From a virus, in the IMG/VR virus record IMGVR_UViG_3300021596_000059, positions 1 through 32,702 of that record: a DNA stretch of 32,702 nucleotides. One strand, given 5' to 3'. A model generated the notes under the pieces. It was not told the DNA's origin. It made no database searches and saw only the letters and a program-made list of their open reading frames with translations. Position numbers and translations under genes: made by a program. Positions 7,624 through 15,269 of the stretch are shown here, piece after piece; the stretch's first letter is position 1, and each line of letters begins with the position of its first letter.

Positions 7624-8100
7624 ATGCTAGACAATAGCCCTAACGATATGGATTGGTTGTATTTGCAATTAATTCCTTTCGCATCTATAAATCCAAATGA
7701 TAATTATAAATGTGTAACTAAACAAAGTAAAAGTACTGCAAAAGACTTGGCTGCGACGATAAAAGGTAATCATGCCGAACTTCTTTCTCCTGTAGCCGTT
7801 TTTAAAAACGAGTACATTTATGACAATGTAAAAAACAAGAAGGAATTTATTGTTTCTCTTGGTATTTTCGACCTCGACCCCAGTTCTGCTATCATCACTG
7901 TAACTAAAAACAACAATCTTGAAGTCACTTGGACTGAACGAGCTGGTAAAGGAAAATTCTCTAGTAAGATTCCTAGCTACCTAGTTGCCACTTCAGCACC
8001 TGTATTAAGCTACGAGGGAGGAGTACTTAACATCTCAGTTCCAGTGAAGTCTAGAAATGAAGATGAAACGGTATTTATCGGTAAGCTTGAATCGAAGTAG
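7624..8100 (+). CDS. Hsp20/alpha-crystallin-like small heat-shock protein (probable)
   Basis: Probably an ATP-independent holdase chaperone. The 158 residues end in a pattern resembling the alpha-crystallin domain: a strand after YDNVKNKKEFIVSLGIF (about 67-83), then ITVTKNNNLEVTW near 90-102, then the closing LSYEGGVLNISVPV, which matches the family A-xxx-GVLxIxxP signature. The N-terminal 55 residues are not recognisable. Hsp20 proteins are a regular feature of T4-like cyanophages. It is the last gene before a terminator. The family match is by eye and moderately strong; a beta-sandwich protein of another kind cannot be excluded. Confidence 0.55.
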   Translation: MLDNSPNDMDWLYLQLIPFASINPNDNYKCVTKQSKSTAKDLAATIKGNHAELLSPVAVFKNEYIYDNVKNKKEFIVSLGIFDLDPSSAIITVTKNNNLEVTWTERAGKGKFSSKIPSYLVATSAPVLSYEGGVLNISVPVKSRNEDETVFIGKLESK

Positions 8101-8161
8101 TAAAGAATTACAAAAACTAATTCTCCCTATCCTTATTGAAAGGGTAAAGCAATAAATTTAT

Positions 8162-8190
8162 AGGGGACGCTGCGGTGTCCCTTTTCTTTT
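8162..8190 (+). terminator. Intrinsic terminator after the Hsp20-like gene
   Basis: AGGGGAC (8162-8168) can pair with GTCCCTT (8177-8183), including one G-T pair, around an 8-nt loop; the T-rich tract TTTTCTTTT follows (8182-8190). It lies about 60 nt after the stop and 15 nt before the next start. Confidence 0.7.
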
Positions 8191-8204
8191 ACTAAAGAGT
8201 AACC

Positions 8205-8339
8205 ATGTTTAACTTTGACCAACTCTACAAATTGATGCTTGAATATCTACTAATAGTAGTATTGACTATTCTTGGTCTTCAAGTTACACTTCTGTTTGTC
8301 AAAACTATTTGGGATTTATATAGCTATGGCAGACCCTAG
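8205..8339 (+). CDS. Small single-pass membrane protein, 44 aa
   Basis: The 44-codon frame starts MFNFDQLYKL, has a strongly hydrophobic helix at about residues 15-32 (LLIVVLTILGLQVTLLFV) and ends IWDLYSYGRP. The start follows a terminator by 15 nt, with AAAGAG about 6 nt before the ATG. It overlaps the next gene by 14 nt, the same packing seen through this region. Function unknown. Confidence 0.55.
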   Translation: MFNFDQLYKLMLEYLLIVVLTILGLQVTLLFVKTIWDLYSYGRP

Positions 8340-8964
8340 ACACTACAGTATTTCAATTCTCGAAAACTTCTCAGATAAGCCGCTACAAGAAATTGTACTT
8401 GCAGTTGCAAGAAAGATTGAAAAAGAAATTTCCGAGGATGATTTCACCCTTTGGGATGAGGCTCAAGGTTTGGAATTAGGTACAAACTTCTTAACTACAG
8501 AAGAAGCTTACACTTGGTACAGTGTCGCAGAAGACCTTGCTCTAGTATTCGCAGATTTTCCTGACACCTGCTTCTGTCTCTCTGTCAGCGACGGCGAAGC
8601 TGGTGGTCAGTATCGTATCTTGTTCTTCAATGGTAAATGGGTCAAACAATATCCCGAAATCCACTACGAAGACTTTCGTCCTAATGATTTTGAATACCAA
8701 GTTTCAGCAAAAAAATCTTTACTGGATGAGCGCATTACTAAGATTGCCGAAATGATTGAGAGTGATGTAACTTCTCCTTTTGACCAAGCTGTAGACGCTC
8801 TTGTCAAAAAGAGTCTTTCTATTAATCAGGACAATCTTGCTGAAGTTATAGCTGAGATGGACAGACGTATAGAAAAAGCTTTTGGGCATTGCAGAAAAGA
8901 GGTTACTATAACTACTACAGACGTGCCTAATAACCTAAAATCTGATAAATGGGAAAAATTATAA
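8326..8964 (+). CDS. Unknown protein, 212 aa
   Basis: I do not recognise it. I choose the ATG at 8326 (MADPRHYSIS), because a longer start at 8272 would lie deep inside the small membrane gene and adds 18 hydrophobic residues from another frame of it. The protein is acidic; an N-terminal half with aromatic and acidic clusters is followed by helical segments at about 125-190. No enzyme motif is seen. It sits 10 nt before the macrodomain gene, so the two are probably co-expressed. Confidence 0.7.
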   Translation: MADPRHYSISILENFSDKPLQEIVLAVARKIEKEISEDDFTLWDEAQGLELGTNFLTTEEAYTWYSVAEDLALVFADFPDTCFCLSVSDGEAGGQYRILFFNGKWVKQYPEIHYEDFRPNDFEYQVSAKKSLLDERITKIAEMIESDVTSPFDQAVDALVKKSLSINQDNLAEVIAEMDRRIEKAFGHCRKEVTITTTDVPNNLKSDKWEKL

Positions 8965-8974
8965 AGGGAGAGAC

Positions 8975-9454
8975 ATGATGCTTAATACAATACCACAAGG
9001 CGCTAACATTCTCGATGTTGACCTCACTAATCCTGAGAACTCCATTTTCATACCTGTGAACTGTGTTGGAGTTATGGGTAGAGGTTTAGCCCTTGATTTC
9101 AAGAAAAAATACCCAAACCTAGTTTGGCAATATGAAAATCTTTGTCAAAAACATTATCTTCAGGTCGGTTTCCCTGAGTTCATCTCTTTCGATGGTTCTT
9201 GTTTAAATATTGTTCTTTTTCCGACTAAAAAACACTGGAAAGACTCTTCCCAATTACACTGGATTAAATCTGGGTTACTGGAATTATCTGTAAGTGCTAA
9301 CTTAGACTTCCAGTATTGGCGTAAACAAGCTCGCAATCTACATATACCAAAACTTGGTTGTGGTCTTGGAGGTCTTAATTGGGTTGATGTACGCCCTTTG
9401 ATTGCACAGTTTGCAGATATGATGCCTGAACATGAGATGTATTTATATGAGTAG
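8975..9454 (+). CDS. Free-standing DarG/TARG1-type macrodomain protein (ADP-ribosyl hydrolase)
   Basis: Macrodomains bind ADP-ribose. The DarG branch removes ADP-ribose that DarT puts on thymidine in single-stranded DNA. The family marks are clear: VNCVGVMGRGLALDFKKKYP at 28-47 (the NxxGxMGxGxAxxFK block), FPTKKHWKDSSQLHWIKSGL at 82-101, and IPKLGCGLGGLNW at 124-136. Lys85 of the TKxHW block is the likely counterpart of the catalytic lysine of DarG macrodomains. The protein is 159 residues, just the macrodomain, without the C-terminal DarT-binding part of DarG, and no DarT gene lies beside it. AAGGGAGAG precedes paired ATG codons; the first is used here. T4 carries a related stand-alone macrodomain (Tk.4). 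Fold and binding are secure; the exact substrate is inferred. Confidence 0.9.
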   Translation: MMLNTIPQGANILDVDLTNPENSIFIPVNCVGVMGRGLALDFKKKYPNLVWQYENLCQKHYLQVGFPEFISFDGSCLNIVLFPTKKHWKDSSQLHWIKSGLLELSVSANLDFQYWRKQARNLHIPKLGCGLGGLNWVDVRPLIAQFADMMPEHEMYLYE

Positions 9455-9457
9455 AAT

Positions 9458-9910
9458 ATGTTAGAAAGTTTGCCAACTGAGCCAGAAGAAGTTAAATTAG
9501 TCATCATTGATGATGAGTTAAACAAGCTTTATATTGACACTCAACATCTACTACAGAAATATAGCTCTCTTGTTTCTGAAAATACTCCTCTTCTAGTCAA
9601 CCAAATTAAAAAAGCTCTGAAAGATTTGGATTTTATTTTTGAAAATCTGAACTCTGAAAGCGAGGAATGGGAAATTAACTCCTGTAAACGCAAATACCAA
9701 TATTGGCACAAACAACTCACACATTTCGATGAACTATTTATTCCCGAAATCATTGAGAAATATCTCGAAGAAGAGGCGGAAAAAGAAAAACAAAGCGAAT
9801 TAGAACGTGAAAAACGTTACCAACTAGAAAAAGCAGAAGCTGAAAAAGCAAAATTAAATAATAGATGGATTGACGAAATGCGTGTCACCTACTACAATAA
9901 TATTTTCTAA
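9458..9910 (+). CDS. Unknown protein with long charged C-terminal helix, 150 aa
   Basis: I do not recognise it. The 150 residues are highly helical; 95-135 is a continuous Glu/Lys-rich stretch (EEEAEKEKQSELEREKRYQL) that should form a single helix or coiled coil. No catalytic motif or membrane segment is visible. It starts 3 nt after the macrodomain stop, so it is probably translated from the same message and could be a partner of that protein; this is only positional. Confidence 0.7.
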   Translation: MLESLPTEPEEVKLVIIDDELNKLYIDTQHLLQKYSSLVSENTPLLVNQIKKALKDLDFIFENLNSESEEWEINSCKRKYQYWHKQLTHFDELFIPEIIEKYLEEEAEKEKQSELEREKRYQLEKAEAEKAKLNNRWIDEMRVTYYNNIF

Positions 9911-9928
9911 TGCTTAAGGAGAAGATAA

Positions 9929-10306
9929 ATGTCACGAACAAAGAAGCATATTGACCTCAAGTTCCTAAGATGCCTCCATAAACGTATTAAGTTTCTCGGT
10001 AACCCAAATACACACCGATTTGTGGCTTACTTGCTCAAATTGCGACGTAAAGTTAGTCGTAAGTATGGAGGGACTAACTGGGGCGATAATCAGAGGGTAG
10101 ATACCAAATACAACTTTACACCTAAGTATCGCGCAATGAAACGTGCATCTCGTCGAGAAGCCTTGAAACAAGCACAACAACAACTTGAGGAATATAAAGA
10201 TGAGGTAGACTACTTTAGACGAGTGCAGATTCAACGTGATTGGTTGATTGATGTACTTGGAGAACCAGAAGAAGACTTTGACCCAGCAGGAGGTTATTTT
10301 GATTAA
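9929..10306 (+). CDS. Basic unknown protein, 125 aa
   Basis: I do not recognise it. It has 125 residues, strongly basic over the first 85 (many Lys, Arg and His, e.g. KLRRKVSRKYGG) with an acidic C-terminus (EPEEDFDPAGGYFD). The charge split suggests RNA or DNA contact, but there is no known motif. The start is well set by AAGGAGA at 9916-9922, one of the best ribosome-binding sites in the window, so it may be made at a high level. Confidence 0.7.
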   Translation: MSRTKKHIDLKFLRCLHKRIKFLGNPNTHRFVAYLLKLRRKVSRKYGGTNWGDNQRVDTKYNFTPKYRAMKRASRREALKQAQQQLEEYKDEVDYFRRVQIQRDWLIDVLGEPEEDFDPAGGYFD

Positions 10307-10323
10307 ATTAAGTGGGTACAACG

Positions 10324-10527
10324 ATGAAGTTTAAATTGCTTGCAGATTTTAATTCTGGTGCTGATATTATTGTCCTCTTATTACTTAGGGTGATGTTTAC
10401 TTTTGTATTCAAGTCTTTTAAGTATTGGTCTTGGCATTTTCGCACAGATACTGGTACTAACAGTGTTTGGTTCACATTACCCACTTTTTCTGTGATTATT
10501 GATTGGGATAGAACTCATGAAATTTAA
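10324..10527 (+). CDS. Small membrane protein, 67 aa
   Basis: The ATG at 10324 gives MKFKLLADFN, a hydrophobic segment at about 15-33 (DIIVLLLLRVMFTFVF), then a short basic and aromatic portion. A GTG four codons upstream could also start it. It overlaps the next gene by 11 nt. A single transmembrane helix is likely; function unknown. Confidence 0.55.
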   Translation: MKFKLLADFNSGADIIVLLLLRVMFTFVFKSFKYWSWHFRTDTGTNSVWFTLPTFSVIIDWDRTHEI

Positions 10528-10807
10528 ACTCCCGCCACGATTCAAGATTTTTCACAATGTCAGTGAAGACTACTATTTCATCAAAGAACGATTCTGTTTC
10601 TTTTGGTATCTCAGGGAAAAGACAGGCAGAGAACTTCAATCTTTTATCTGGAGAAAACAAAAAATGAAAATAGAGAGTCTCCCTCAACATGTAACCAAAT
10701 ACGATACTCTCGAAGAAGCTAAATCTAAAATTAACTTTCTTCTTGAGTGGGAAAAACAATCTAATACACCTGATGAAATCAAACTAGTGAAAGAATATGA
10801 TATTTGA
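10517..10807 (+). CDS. Small unknown protein, 96 aa
   Basis: I do not recognise it. The ATG at 10517 (MKFKLPPRFK) is preferred to an in-frame TTG at 10499. The YYFIKERFCFFWYL segment near residues 18-31, followed by a TLEEAKSKI helix, loosely resembles the products of genes at 14327 and 18476, hinting at a small family in this phage. It overlaps both neighbours by 11 nt. Confidence 0.6.
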   Translation: MKFKLPPRFKIFHNVSEDYYFIKERFCFFWYLREKTGRELQSFIWRKQKMKIESLPQHVTKYDTLEEAKSKINFLLEWEKQSNTPDEIKLVKEYDI

Positions 10808-11012
10808 AGAAGAAGCTCTAGAACATCTCGAAGATTTCCAAAAACACTACTTAGGCTTTATAAATCCTCTTGCTTTTGATAGCGGATTTAAGAATAGCCT
10901 TGTTGCTCTAACTGCAATTGTTCTCAAGCAACAAAAAGAAATTTCTGAGTTGAAAGATTATGTTGAAAACCAAAAACAAGAAGCTAGATTAGCATTTGAG
11001 GATTGGAATTAA
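10797..11012 (+). CDS. Small unknown helical protein, 71 aa
   Basis: I do not recognise it. The 71-residue product is helical and acidic, with a possible coiled coil at about 40-68 (LKQQKEISELKDYVENQKQE). It overlaps the previous gene by 11 nt, and its stop is directly followed by the ATG of the next gene, so it belongs to the same operon. Confidence 0.6.
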   Translation: MIFEEEALEHLEDFQKHYLGFINPLAFDSGFKNSLVALTAIVLKQQKEISELKDYVENQKQEARLAFEDWN

Positions 11013-11312
11013 ATGATTACAACCCTTGAAAATAAAACACCTTCAGATTTTGAACATCAACTACAACTTTGGAATTACCACTACTCTGACCCTTCAGACA
11101 AGTTTTTCAAATATGTAGGTATGGGAATGATGGTACTTGATAATACTTGGAATCTCTCATTTATTATCAGGGGTATGAATGGCAAATTACTAACTCATCA
11201 CAGTAAGCAAATTACGGAGTCTATCGAATATTTGCCTTGGGCTGAAGCTGAGGTTTTTAAAAAGTATCTTCAACTACCAGAACCACTTATGTTACATAAA
11301 CCATGTACATAA
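11013..11312 (+). CDS. Small unknown protein, 99 aa
   Basis: I do not recognise it. It has 99 residues of mixed alpha/beta character with several Trp and Tyr, and no membrane segment. It begins right after the preceding stop and overlaps the next gene by 10 nt. No function can be proposed. Confidence 0.6.
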   Translation: MITTLENKTPSDFEHQLQLWNYHYSDPSDKFFKYVGMGMMVLDNTWNLSFIIRGMNGKLLTHHSKQITESIEYLPWAEAEVFKKYLQLPEPLMLHKPCT

Positions 11313-11560
11313 TTCGTAAATCTTCTAGGAGTGGCAATACTCCTTATGCTTGTGGACTTACTTGTGAAGAAGCTGGTGTACCTTGTGAATACACCTATAA
11401 AGATAAGAATACAGCTATTATTGATGCTGAAAAACTATCTAAAGTAAACCCTATAGGTTTTGATGTTATTAAAATCATTAAGAAAAGAGGTAAATCCCCA
11501 AACTATATTCCTTGGTCTGTCAAAATTTTATGCTGTATAAGGAAATTTAATAGTGAGTGA
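11303..11560 (+). CDS. Small unknown protein, 85 aa
   Basis: I do not recognise it. The 85-residue protein is basic and has four spread cysteines (in YACGLTCEEAGVPCEYT and near the end at LCC), which might bind a metal, though the spacing does not match a zinc finger I know. It ends the plus-strand operon; its last 14 nt overlap the 3' end of the minus-strand tail gene at 11547, with no terminator visible. Confidence 0.6.
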   Translation: MYIIRKSSRSGNTPYACGLTCEEAGVPCEYTYKDKNTAIIDAEKLSKVNPIGFDVIKIIKKRGKSPNYIPWSVKILCCIRKFNSE

Positions 11561-12056
11561 CACTCTTCACATAAATAAGATTGTTAATACAAGTAAACTC
11601 GATAATTGCGAAATTACTTGAAAATGCGAAGGTCGCCCAAGAACCCCATCTCAGTCTTGAGTCCCACCCCGTAATCGTCCAAGCACCACTATTCCTATCC
11701 AACAATAAGCTACCAGCACCATTTCTCAGCGTTGTCTGTAGGTTAATGGTGCTGTTTTGTGTGAATACCACTCGAACTTGCTCTACGCTCGTAAAGTCGG
11801 CTACGGTCGTCCCTGAAGTGGTTGTGACGCTCGTAATCGTGTTTAGTTTGTTAGTAGTGTTATTTGACCTGAACCATCTGCCAGCACCAACCGTAGGAGC
11901 GAATATCTGCCCTGAAACAACAGCGTCAGCAGAGGTTGCATCATAAATGAGCCAAGACTTCAATTCAATGCACACAACCGCAAAACTTTGAGGAATCGCA
12001 CTAACATCAAGATTAAGAATTTCAGTAAGTGTAGAAAAAGAGATAGGATGAGCCAT
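11547..12056 (-). CDS. Probable tail-fibre-associated structural protein, 169 aa
   Basis: The N-terminal part, with WLIYDATSADA (about 35-45) and FAPTVGAGRWFRS (52-64), follows a pattern I associate with short phage tail-fibre proteins. The rest (65-169) is Thr/Ser/Asn-rich beta sequence with no enzyme motif. Start choice is supported by GGAG 9-12 nt before the ATG. It lies directly downstream of the 589-residue adhesin on the same strand with a 2-nt gap, so the two are a cassette. Assignment to a virion role is an inference from composition and neighbour. Confidence 0.55.
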   Translation of the reverse strand: MAHPISFSTLTEILNLDVSAIPQSFAVVCIELKSWLIYDATSADAVVSGQIFAPTVGAGRWFRSNNTTNKLNTITSVTTTSGTTVADFTSVEQVRVVFTQNSTINLQTTLRNGAGSLLLDRNSGAWTITGWDSRLRWGSWATFAFSSNFAIIEFTCINNLIYVKSVTHY

Positions 12057-12058
12057 GT

Positions 12059-13828
12059 TTATTCTCCGTAAAAAACGTCAGGAATATAGTCTCCAGTGTA
12101 CCGCGCAGTCTTGGTGACTCTTAGTTGAGCAATTTCAATCCAACTTCTACTGCGGAATAACGAGGTGTTAAGATTTGCTACTGCACTGTCTTGACTATAC
12201 AACCTCTTGATGCTAAATTCCGAGCTTGACGAGCTTGTATTCATCACTTCGCTGGTTGTATCAGTTGCTTCTAATTCGCCATTCAAGAATAGAGAACAAG
12301 TTGTGCCAGATTTTACAAAAGACACATCAACTATCGTGCTATCGGGGATATCAGTCACACCATCCAAAGTAAAGCTGCCGAAAGCAATTCTGAGCTTGAG
12401 GTCATAGATGCCCCACGTAAAGCCACCTTCAACATCAATAATCGCACCTCGCGTATTGCCAGAAGGATTGAATATTTTAGCTTCGAGCGTGACATTGCCA
12501 GTTATTTCTAAATTGCTGTTGGTATATCCAATGTGCGAGTACTTATTGAGCCGTCCTGACGCGATAAGAGGTTGAACCGTAACATTCGACGTAAAACTAC
12601 GCGAAAGGGTGTACTGGGCAAAATCGGCATCGCTGACGTTATACTTCAGTAGCAAAACAGTGGAAGCAGTGAGTGTATCATTGGGTGGAACGTCATTGGC
12701 AGAAAAAGGAGTGCTGGCTGCTGTATTAATGGTAAGTTGGCGCAAATATCCTTGCCAACTCTGGGAAGTCCATGAAGGTGTTCCTACTGCATTTTTTAAG
12801 CTACCTATGCACAGTGGCTCGGTTGAGTTGTTGTTGAAATTATTAGTTGCTTTAAGATGGGTGCTCAGGACTCCATCGATAAATATTTTGTAGACTCGCC
12901 CGATTCTATTAATGACAACGCTATGCTCGGCTATATCGTCTGGAAGGACACAAGAGAGCGTGTTACTACCAAAGATAGCAAACAAGGTACTATCAGTCGC
13001 TACACCCACATAAAAGCCAGCACTGGAAGAGCGATGGCTACCCAAGATACATCCATAGTTCCCTGCGGTCATCTTGGCAGAAAAGAAGGAGATGGTAAAG
13101 TCAGTTTCGTTGAGGTCGATTGCCGATGTTTTCGTCGCCTCAAGTCTGCCCCCTGAAAGGATTAGACGGGCTTTGACTATGCTCGGAGTGCCGATTGTAT
13201 TGCCGATTGTTGAGATGCCCGAACCTGTATATGTAGTTGTTGATGATGCGAACGCCAAATACAATACTTCGCTGGAAGGGGCTATCCAATTTATTTTCTG
13301 CACCATAGCGACTGCGCCAGCAGGAGTGATATTGTCGCTGTAGTCGATATTTGCGTAGAGTTTATTGATGTATTGCAGTTCTAAGACTTGCTTTCCAAAA
13401 TATGCCGTGAGCAGTGTTACTAGACTATATTGTTTGGGTAGCGCAAAAATATCAGTGAAATTCTTGATTATGTGACCGTTTGAGATAAGCTCGATATAGT
13501 ATTTTGTGTACTTGCCAGCATTGAGGATTGTAAGTGTAGTGTTGGCAGCTAGGGTGATGCTGATGTACTGTGTGACGCTAGCTAGGTCAAGTGAGTATGT
13601 GTCGGTTGAGATATTTATTGAGGTCAAGTCGTATGCGTTAATACTGTTCTGGGGAATGTACTCGAAGCCAGAAGATGCATTGAGACTGTTAGCCGCCTCT
13701 GTAAAGATTCCCCAACATTTGCGGTCAAAATTAATTAAAGGCGTATTTGCAGGTAATAACAAGGAATCTAGTGCCGAAAGCTCTAAATCACTGTTTATCG
13801 TATAGCCGTTGCGAGGTGGTCTGCTCAT
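12059..13828 (-). CDS. Tail adhesin with two concanavalin/LamG-like domains, 589 aa
   Basis: Probably a distal tail or fibre protein that binds a host surface. Residues 1-165 are a beta-rich N-terminal part of unknown fold. A first LamG-like sandwich spans about 200-375 and includes TISFF, VVINRIGRVYKIFIDGVLST and the closing YLRQLTIN. A second spans about 440-589, with VSFVKSGTTCSLFLNGELEA and the typical ending IAQLRVTKTARYTGDYIPD. There is no signal peptide, and Ser/Thr/Asn are abundant, as in virion proteins. It begins a minus-strand cassette divergent from a plus-strand operon at 13907. A TATAAT lies only 6 nt upstream of its ATG. The fold call is firm; the ligand is unknown. Confidence 0.8.
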   Translation of the reverse strand: MSRPPRNGYTINSDLELSALDSLLLPANTPLINFDRKCWGIFTEAANSLNASSGFEYIPQNSINAYDLTSINISTDTYSLDLASVTQYISITLAANTTLTILNAGKYTKYYIELISNGHIIKNFTDIFALPKQYSLVTLLTAYFGKQVLELQYINKLYANIDYSDNITPAGAVAMVQKINWIAPSSEVLYLAFASSTTTYTGSGISTIGNTIGTPSIVKARLILSGGRLEATKTSAIDLNETDFTISFFSAKMTAGNYGCILGSHRSSSAGFYVGVATDSTLFAIFGSNTLSCVLPDDIAEHSVVINRIGRVYKIFIDGVLSTHLKATNNFNNNSTEPLCIGSLKNAVGTPSWTSQSWQGYLRQLTINTAASTPFSANDVPPNDTLTASTVLLLKYNVSDADFAQYTLSRSFTSNVTVQPLIASGRLNKYSHIGYTNSNLEITGNVTLEAKIFNPSGNTRGAIIDVEGGFTWGIYDLKLRIAFGSFTLDGVTDIPDSTIVDVSFVKSGTTCSLFLNGELEATDTTSEVMNTSSSSSEFSIKRLYSQDSAVANLNTSLFRSRSWIEIAQLRVTKTARYTGDYIPDVFYGE

Positions 13829-13906
13829 CTCATTATTATACCTCTAGAGGGATTCATAGAAAAGAGGTTGCAGGTAATATTGAGTGGTTAATCACGAGCA
13901 AAGCCA
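13829..13906. promoter_or_regulatory. Divergent intergenic control region
   Basis: A 78-bp gap separates the minus-strand adhesin from the plus-strand gene at 13907. On the minus strand TATAAT (13840-13835) lies 6 nt before the ATG at 13828, with no good -35. A perfect 10-bp palindrome, CCTCTAGAGG, occupies 13841-13850 beside it and could be an operator or simply contribute AGAGG as a ribosome-binding site. No clear plus-strand promoter is seen. Confidence 0.4.
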
Positions 13907-14143
13907 ATGAATACTAGACACTTATATATACTCCAAGATGGTAGGGTTCTTGTACTTGAGCATATTGTAGCTATAGGCAGCATTTACCCCTCGCGAGATG
14001 AGGGTATGTTTTTTCAAGTGGATATGCTTGGTGATGTTTGCTATTGTTATCCAAATGTTGAGTTTGAAAAGACTCGCTCAGCATTGCAGAACTACAAAAC
14101 AACTGAACGTGCCGAACTTATTAAAGCACTCGCAGCAATTTAA
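13907..14143 (+). CDS. Small unknown protein, 78 aa
   Basis: I do not recognise it. The 78-residue product starts MNTRHLYILQDGRVLVLEHI, reads as beta strands to about residue 50 and ends in a helix. No membrane segment is seen. It opens a plus-strand run of three small genes that lead to phoH. Confidence 0.6.
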   Translation: MNTRHLYILQDGRVLVLEHIVAIGSIYPSRDEGMFFQVDMLGDVCYCYPNVEFEKTRSALQNYKTTERAELIKALAAI

Positions 14144-14144
14144 T

Positions 14145-14327
14145 ATGCTAACAAAAACACTAAAAGTAGGCGAAGAGTCTTATAAAACTATCACTAAAAG
14201 GCAAAAAGAACGTGCATCAAAAATCAAACAAATTCAAGCTATAGTCTCTGATTATAAATTTGGAAATAACTTGAGAGATGAGGCGCTTGACGAAATTTTG
14301 CAATTAATAACATCACAGGCACATTGA
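14145..14327 (+). CDS. Small basic unknown protein, 60 aa
   Basis: I do not recognise it. The ATG at 14145 follows the previous stop by 1 nt, and the TGA shares a base with the next ATG at 14327 (TGATG). A longer frame starting at 13998 would overlap the previous gene almost completely and is rejected. The 60 residues are helical and Lys-rich (RQKERASKIKQIQ) with an acidic end. Confidence 0.55.
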   Translation: MLTKTLKVGEESYKTITKRQKERASKIKQIQAIVSDYKFGNNLRDEALDEILQLITSQAH

Positions 14328-14521
14328 TGAGAAAGCCTAAAAATTGTTGTAAAACAAGAATAATGGGTTATCAGTATGAGGGTTACTACGTTATCCAAGA
14401 ACGTCTATTCTTTTGGAGTTATACTGACCTAGTGTGTTGGGTTAGAGATACGGGGTATCGGACTGAAGTATATAAAACGCCCCCAACTGAAAAGCTAGCT
14501 GAACTGCTTAAGTATGGCTAG
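14327..14521 (+). CDS. Small unknown protein, 64 aa
   Basis: I do not recognise it. The ATG at 14327 overlaps the preceding stop by one base; an in-frame TTG just before is possible. The YEGYYVIQERLFFWSYTDL segment resembles YYFIKERFCFFWYL in the gene at 10517, suggesting distant paralogues. The C-terminal part is a short helix. It ends 40 nt before phoH. Confidence 0.55.
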   Translation: MRKPKNCCKTRIMGYQYEGYYVIQERLFFWSYTDLVCWVRDTGYRTEVYKTPPTEKLAELLKYG

Positions 14522-14561
14522 AGGTGCTAGAATCATTAAAACCTAGCAACAGGCGAAGATT

Positions 14562-15269
14562 TTGGCTAAACGACAAAACCAATCATCCACTGCTCTATTC
14601 GATATCTCAAAGCTACTCACAGTTAAGCCACTTACTGAAAATCAAACTCGCGTTTTTGATTATTGGGGTGAGAACTACAATCTAATACTAAGCGGAAGCG
14701 CAGGTTCAGGTAAATCCTTTCTTGCGCTTTTTCTTGCTCTCAAGTCATTCTTGCTCCGTAAGTATGAAAAAGTGATAATCTTCCGTTCGACTGTACCTAC
14801 CCGTAATCAAGGCTTTCTTAAGGGTTCACTAGAAGAGAAGCAGCTCCCCTACGAAGATATATATCGTGCAATTTTCGCAGAACTTTTACCTACAATCCCT
14901 AATCCTTACGATGTACTGAAAAAAGAGAAGACTGTAGAGTTCAAAAGTACATCTTTTGTAAGAGGTCTTACCATCGCAAACTCGATTATCGTGGTTGATG
15001 AGTTTCAAAACTTAAATTTTCACGAATTATCTTCAGTAATAACTCGTGTAGGTGAAGGTTCAAGGATTATATTTTCAGGGGATTTTTGGCAATCAGATTT
15101 CAAGTACGATGATGAGAAGGAAGGGGTCTTAAAGTTCTTGAAGATTCTCTCATCTATGGAAGAGGATTTCAAAAGAGTGGACTTCCAAATTTCGGATGTC
15201 GTAAGGTCGGGACTTTGTAAACGTTTCCTTCTCGCAGAGCATGAACTAAGGCAGTCTAGTAACGCTTAG
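14562..15269 (+). CDS. phoH: PhoH-like P-loop ATPase
   Basis: PhoH proteins are P-loop ATPases widespread in phages, especially marine ones; some cellular members act with RNases, and their phage role is unsettled. Walker A is GSAGSGKS at 45-52, Walker B is IIVVDEFQN at 142-150, and the sensor-like GDFWQSD is at 173-179. TVPTRNQGFLKGSLEEK around 77-93 is another family block. At 235 residues it is the short, single-domain form. The start is a TTG at 14562 with AGGCGAAG about 3 to 10 nt upstream; no nearby ATG fits as well. Its last 14 nt overlap the 3' end of a minus-strand gene. Some hosts induce phoH on phosphate limitation, but no Pho box was identified here. Confidence 0.9.
   Translation: MAKRQNQSSTALFDISKLLTVKPLTENQTRVFDYWGENYNLILSGSAGSGKSFLALFLALKSFLLRKYEKVIIFRSTVPTRNQGFLKGSLEEKQLPYEDIYRAIFAELLPTIPNPYDVLKKEKTVEFKSTSFVRGLTIANSIIVVDEFQNLNFHELSSVITRVGEGSRIIFSGDFWQSDFKYDDEKEGVLKFLKILSSMEEDFKRVDFQISDVVRSGLCKRFLLAEHELRQSSNA

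Noticed and set aside
8326-9910. A complete DarTG toxin-antitoxin operon
   Set aside because: Only the macrodomain is present; neither neighbour shows DarT features, so no toxin is claimed.
11547-13828. Diversity-generating retroelement next to the adhesin
   Set aside because: No reverse transcriptase or template repeat was seen in the window.
13998-14144. Longer N-terminus for the 60-residue protein at 14145
   Set aside because: It would overlap the preceding gene in another frame for about 147 nt; the one-base spacing at 14145 fits the local pattern.
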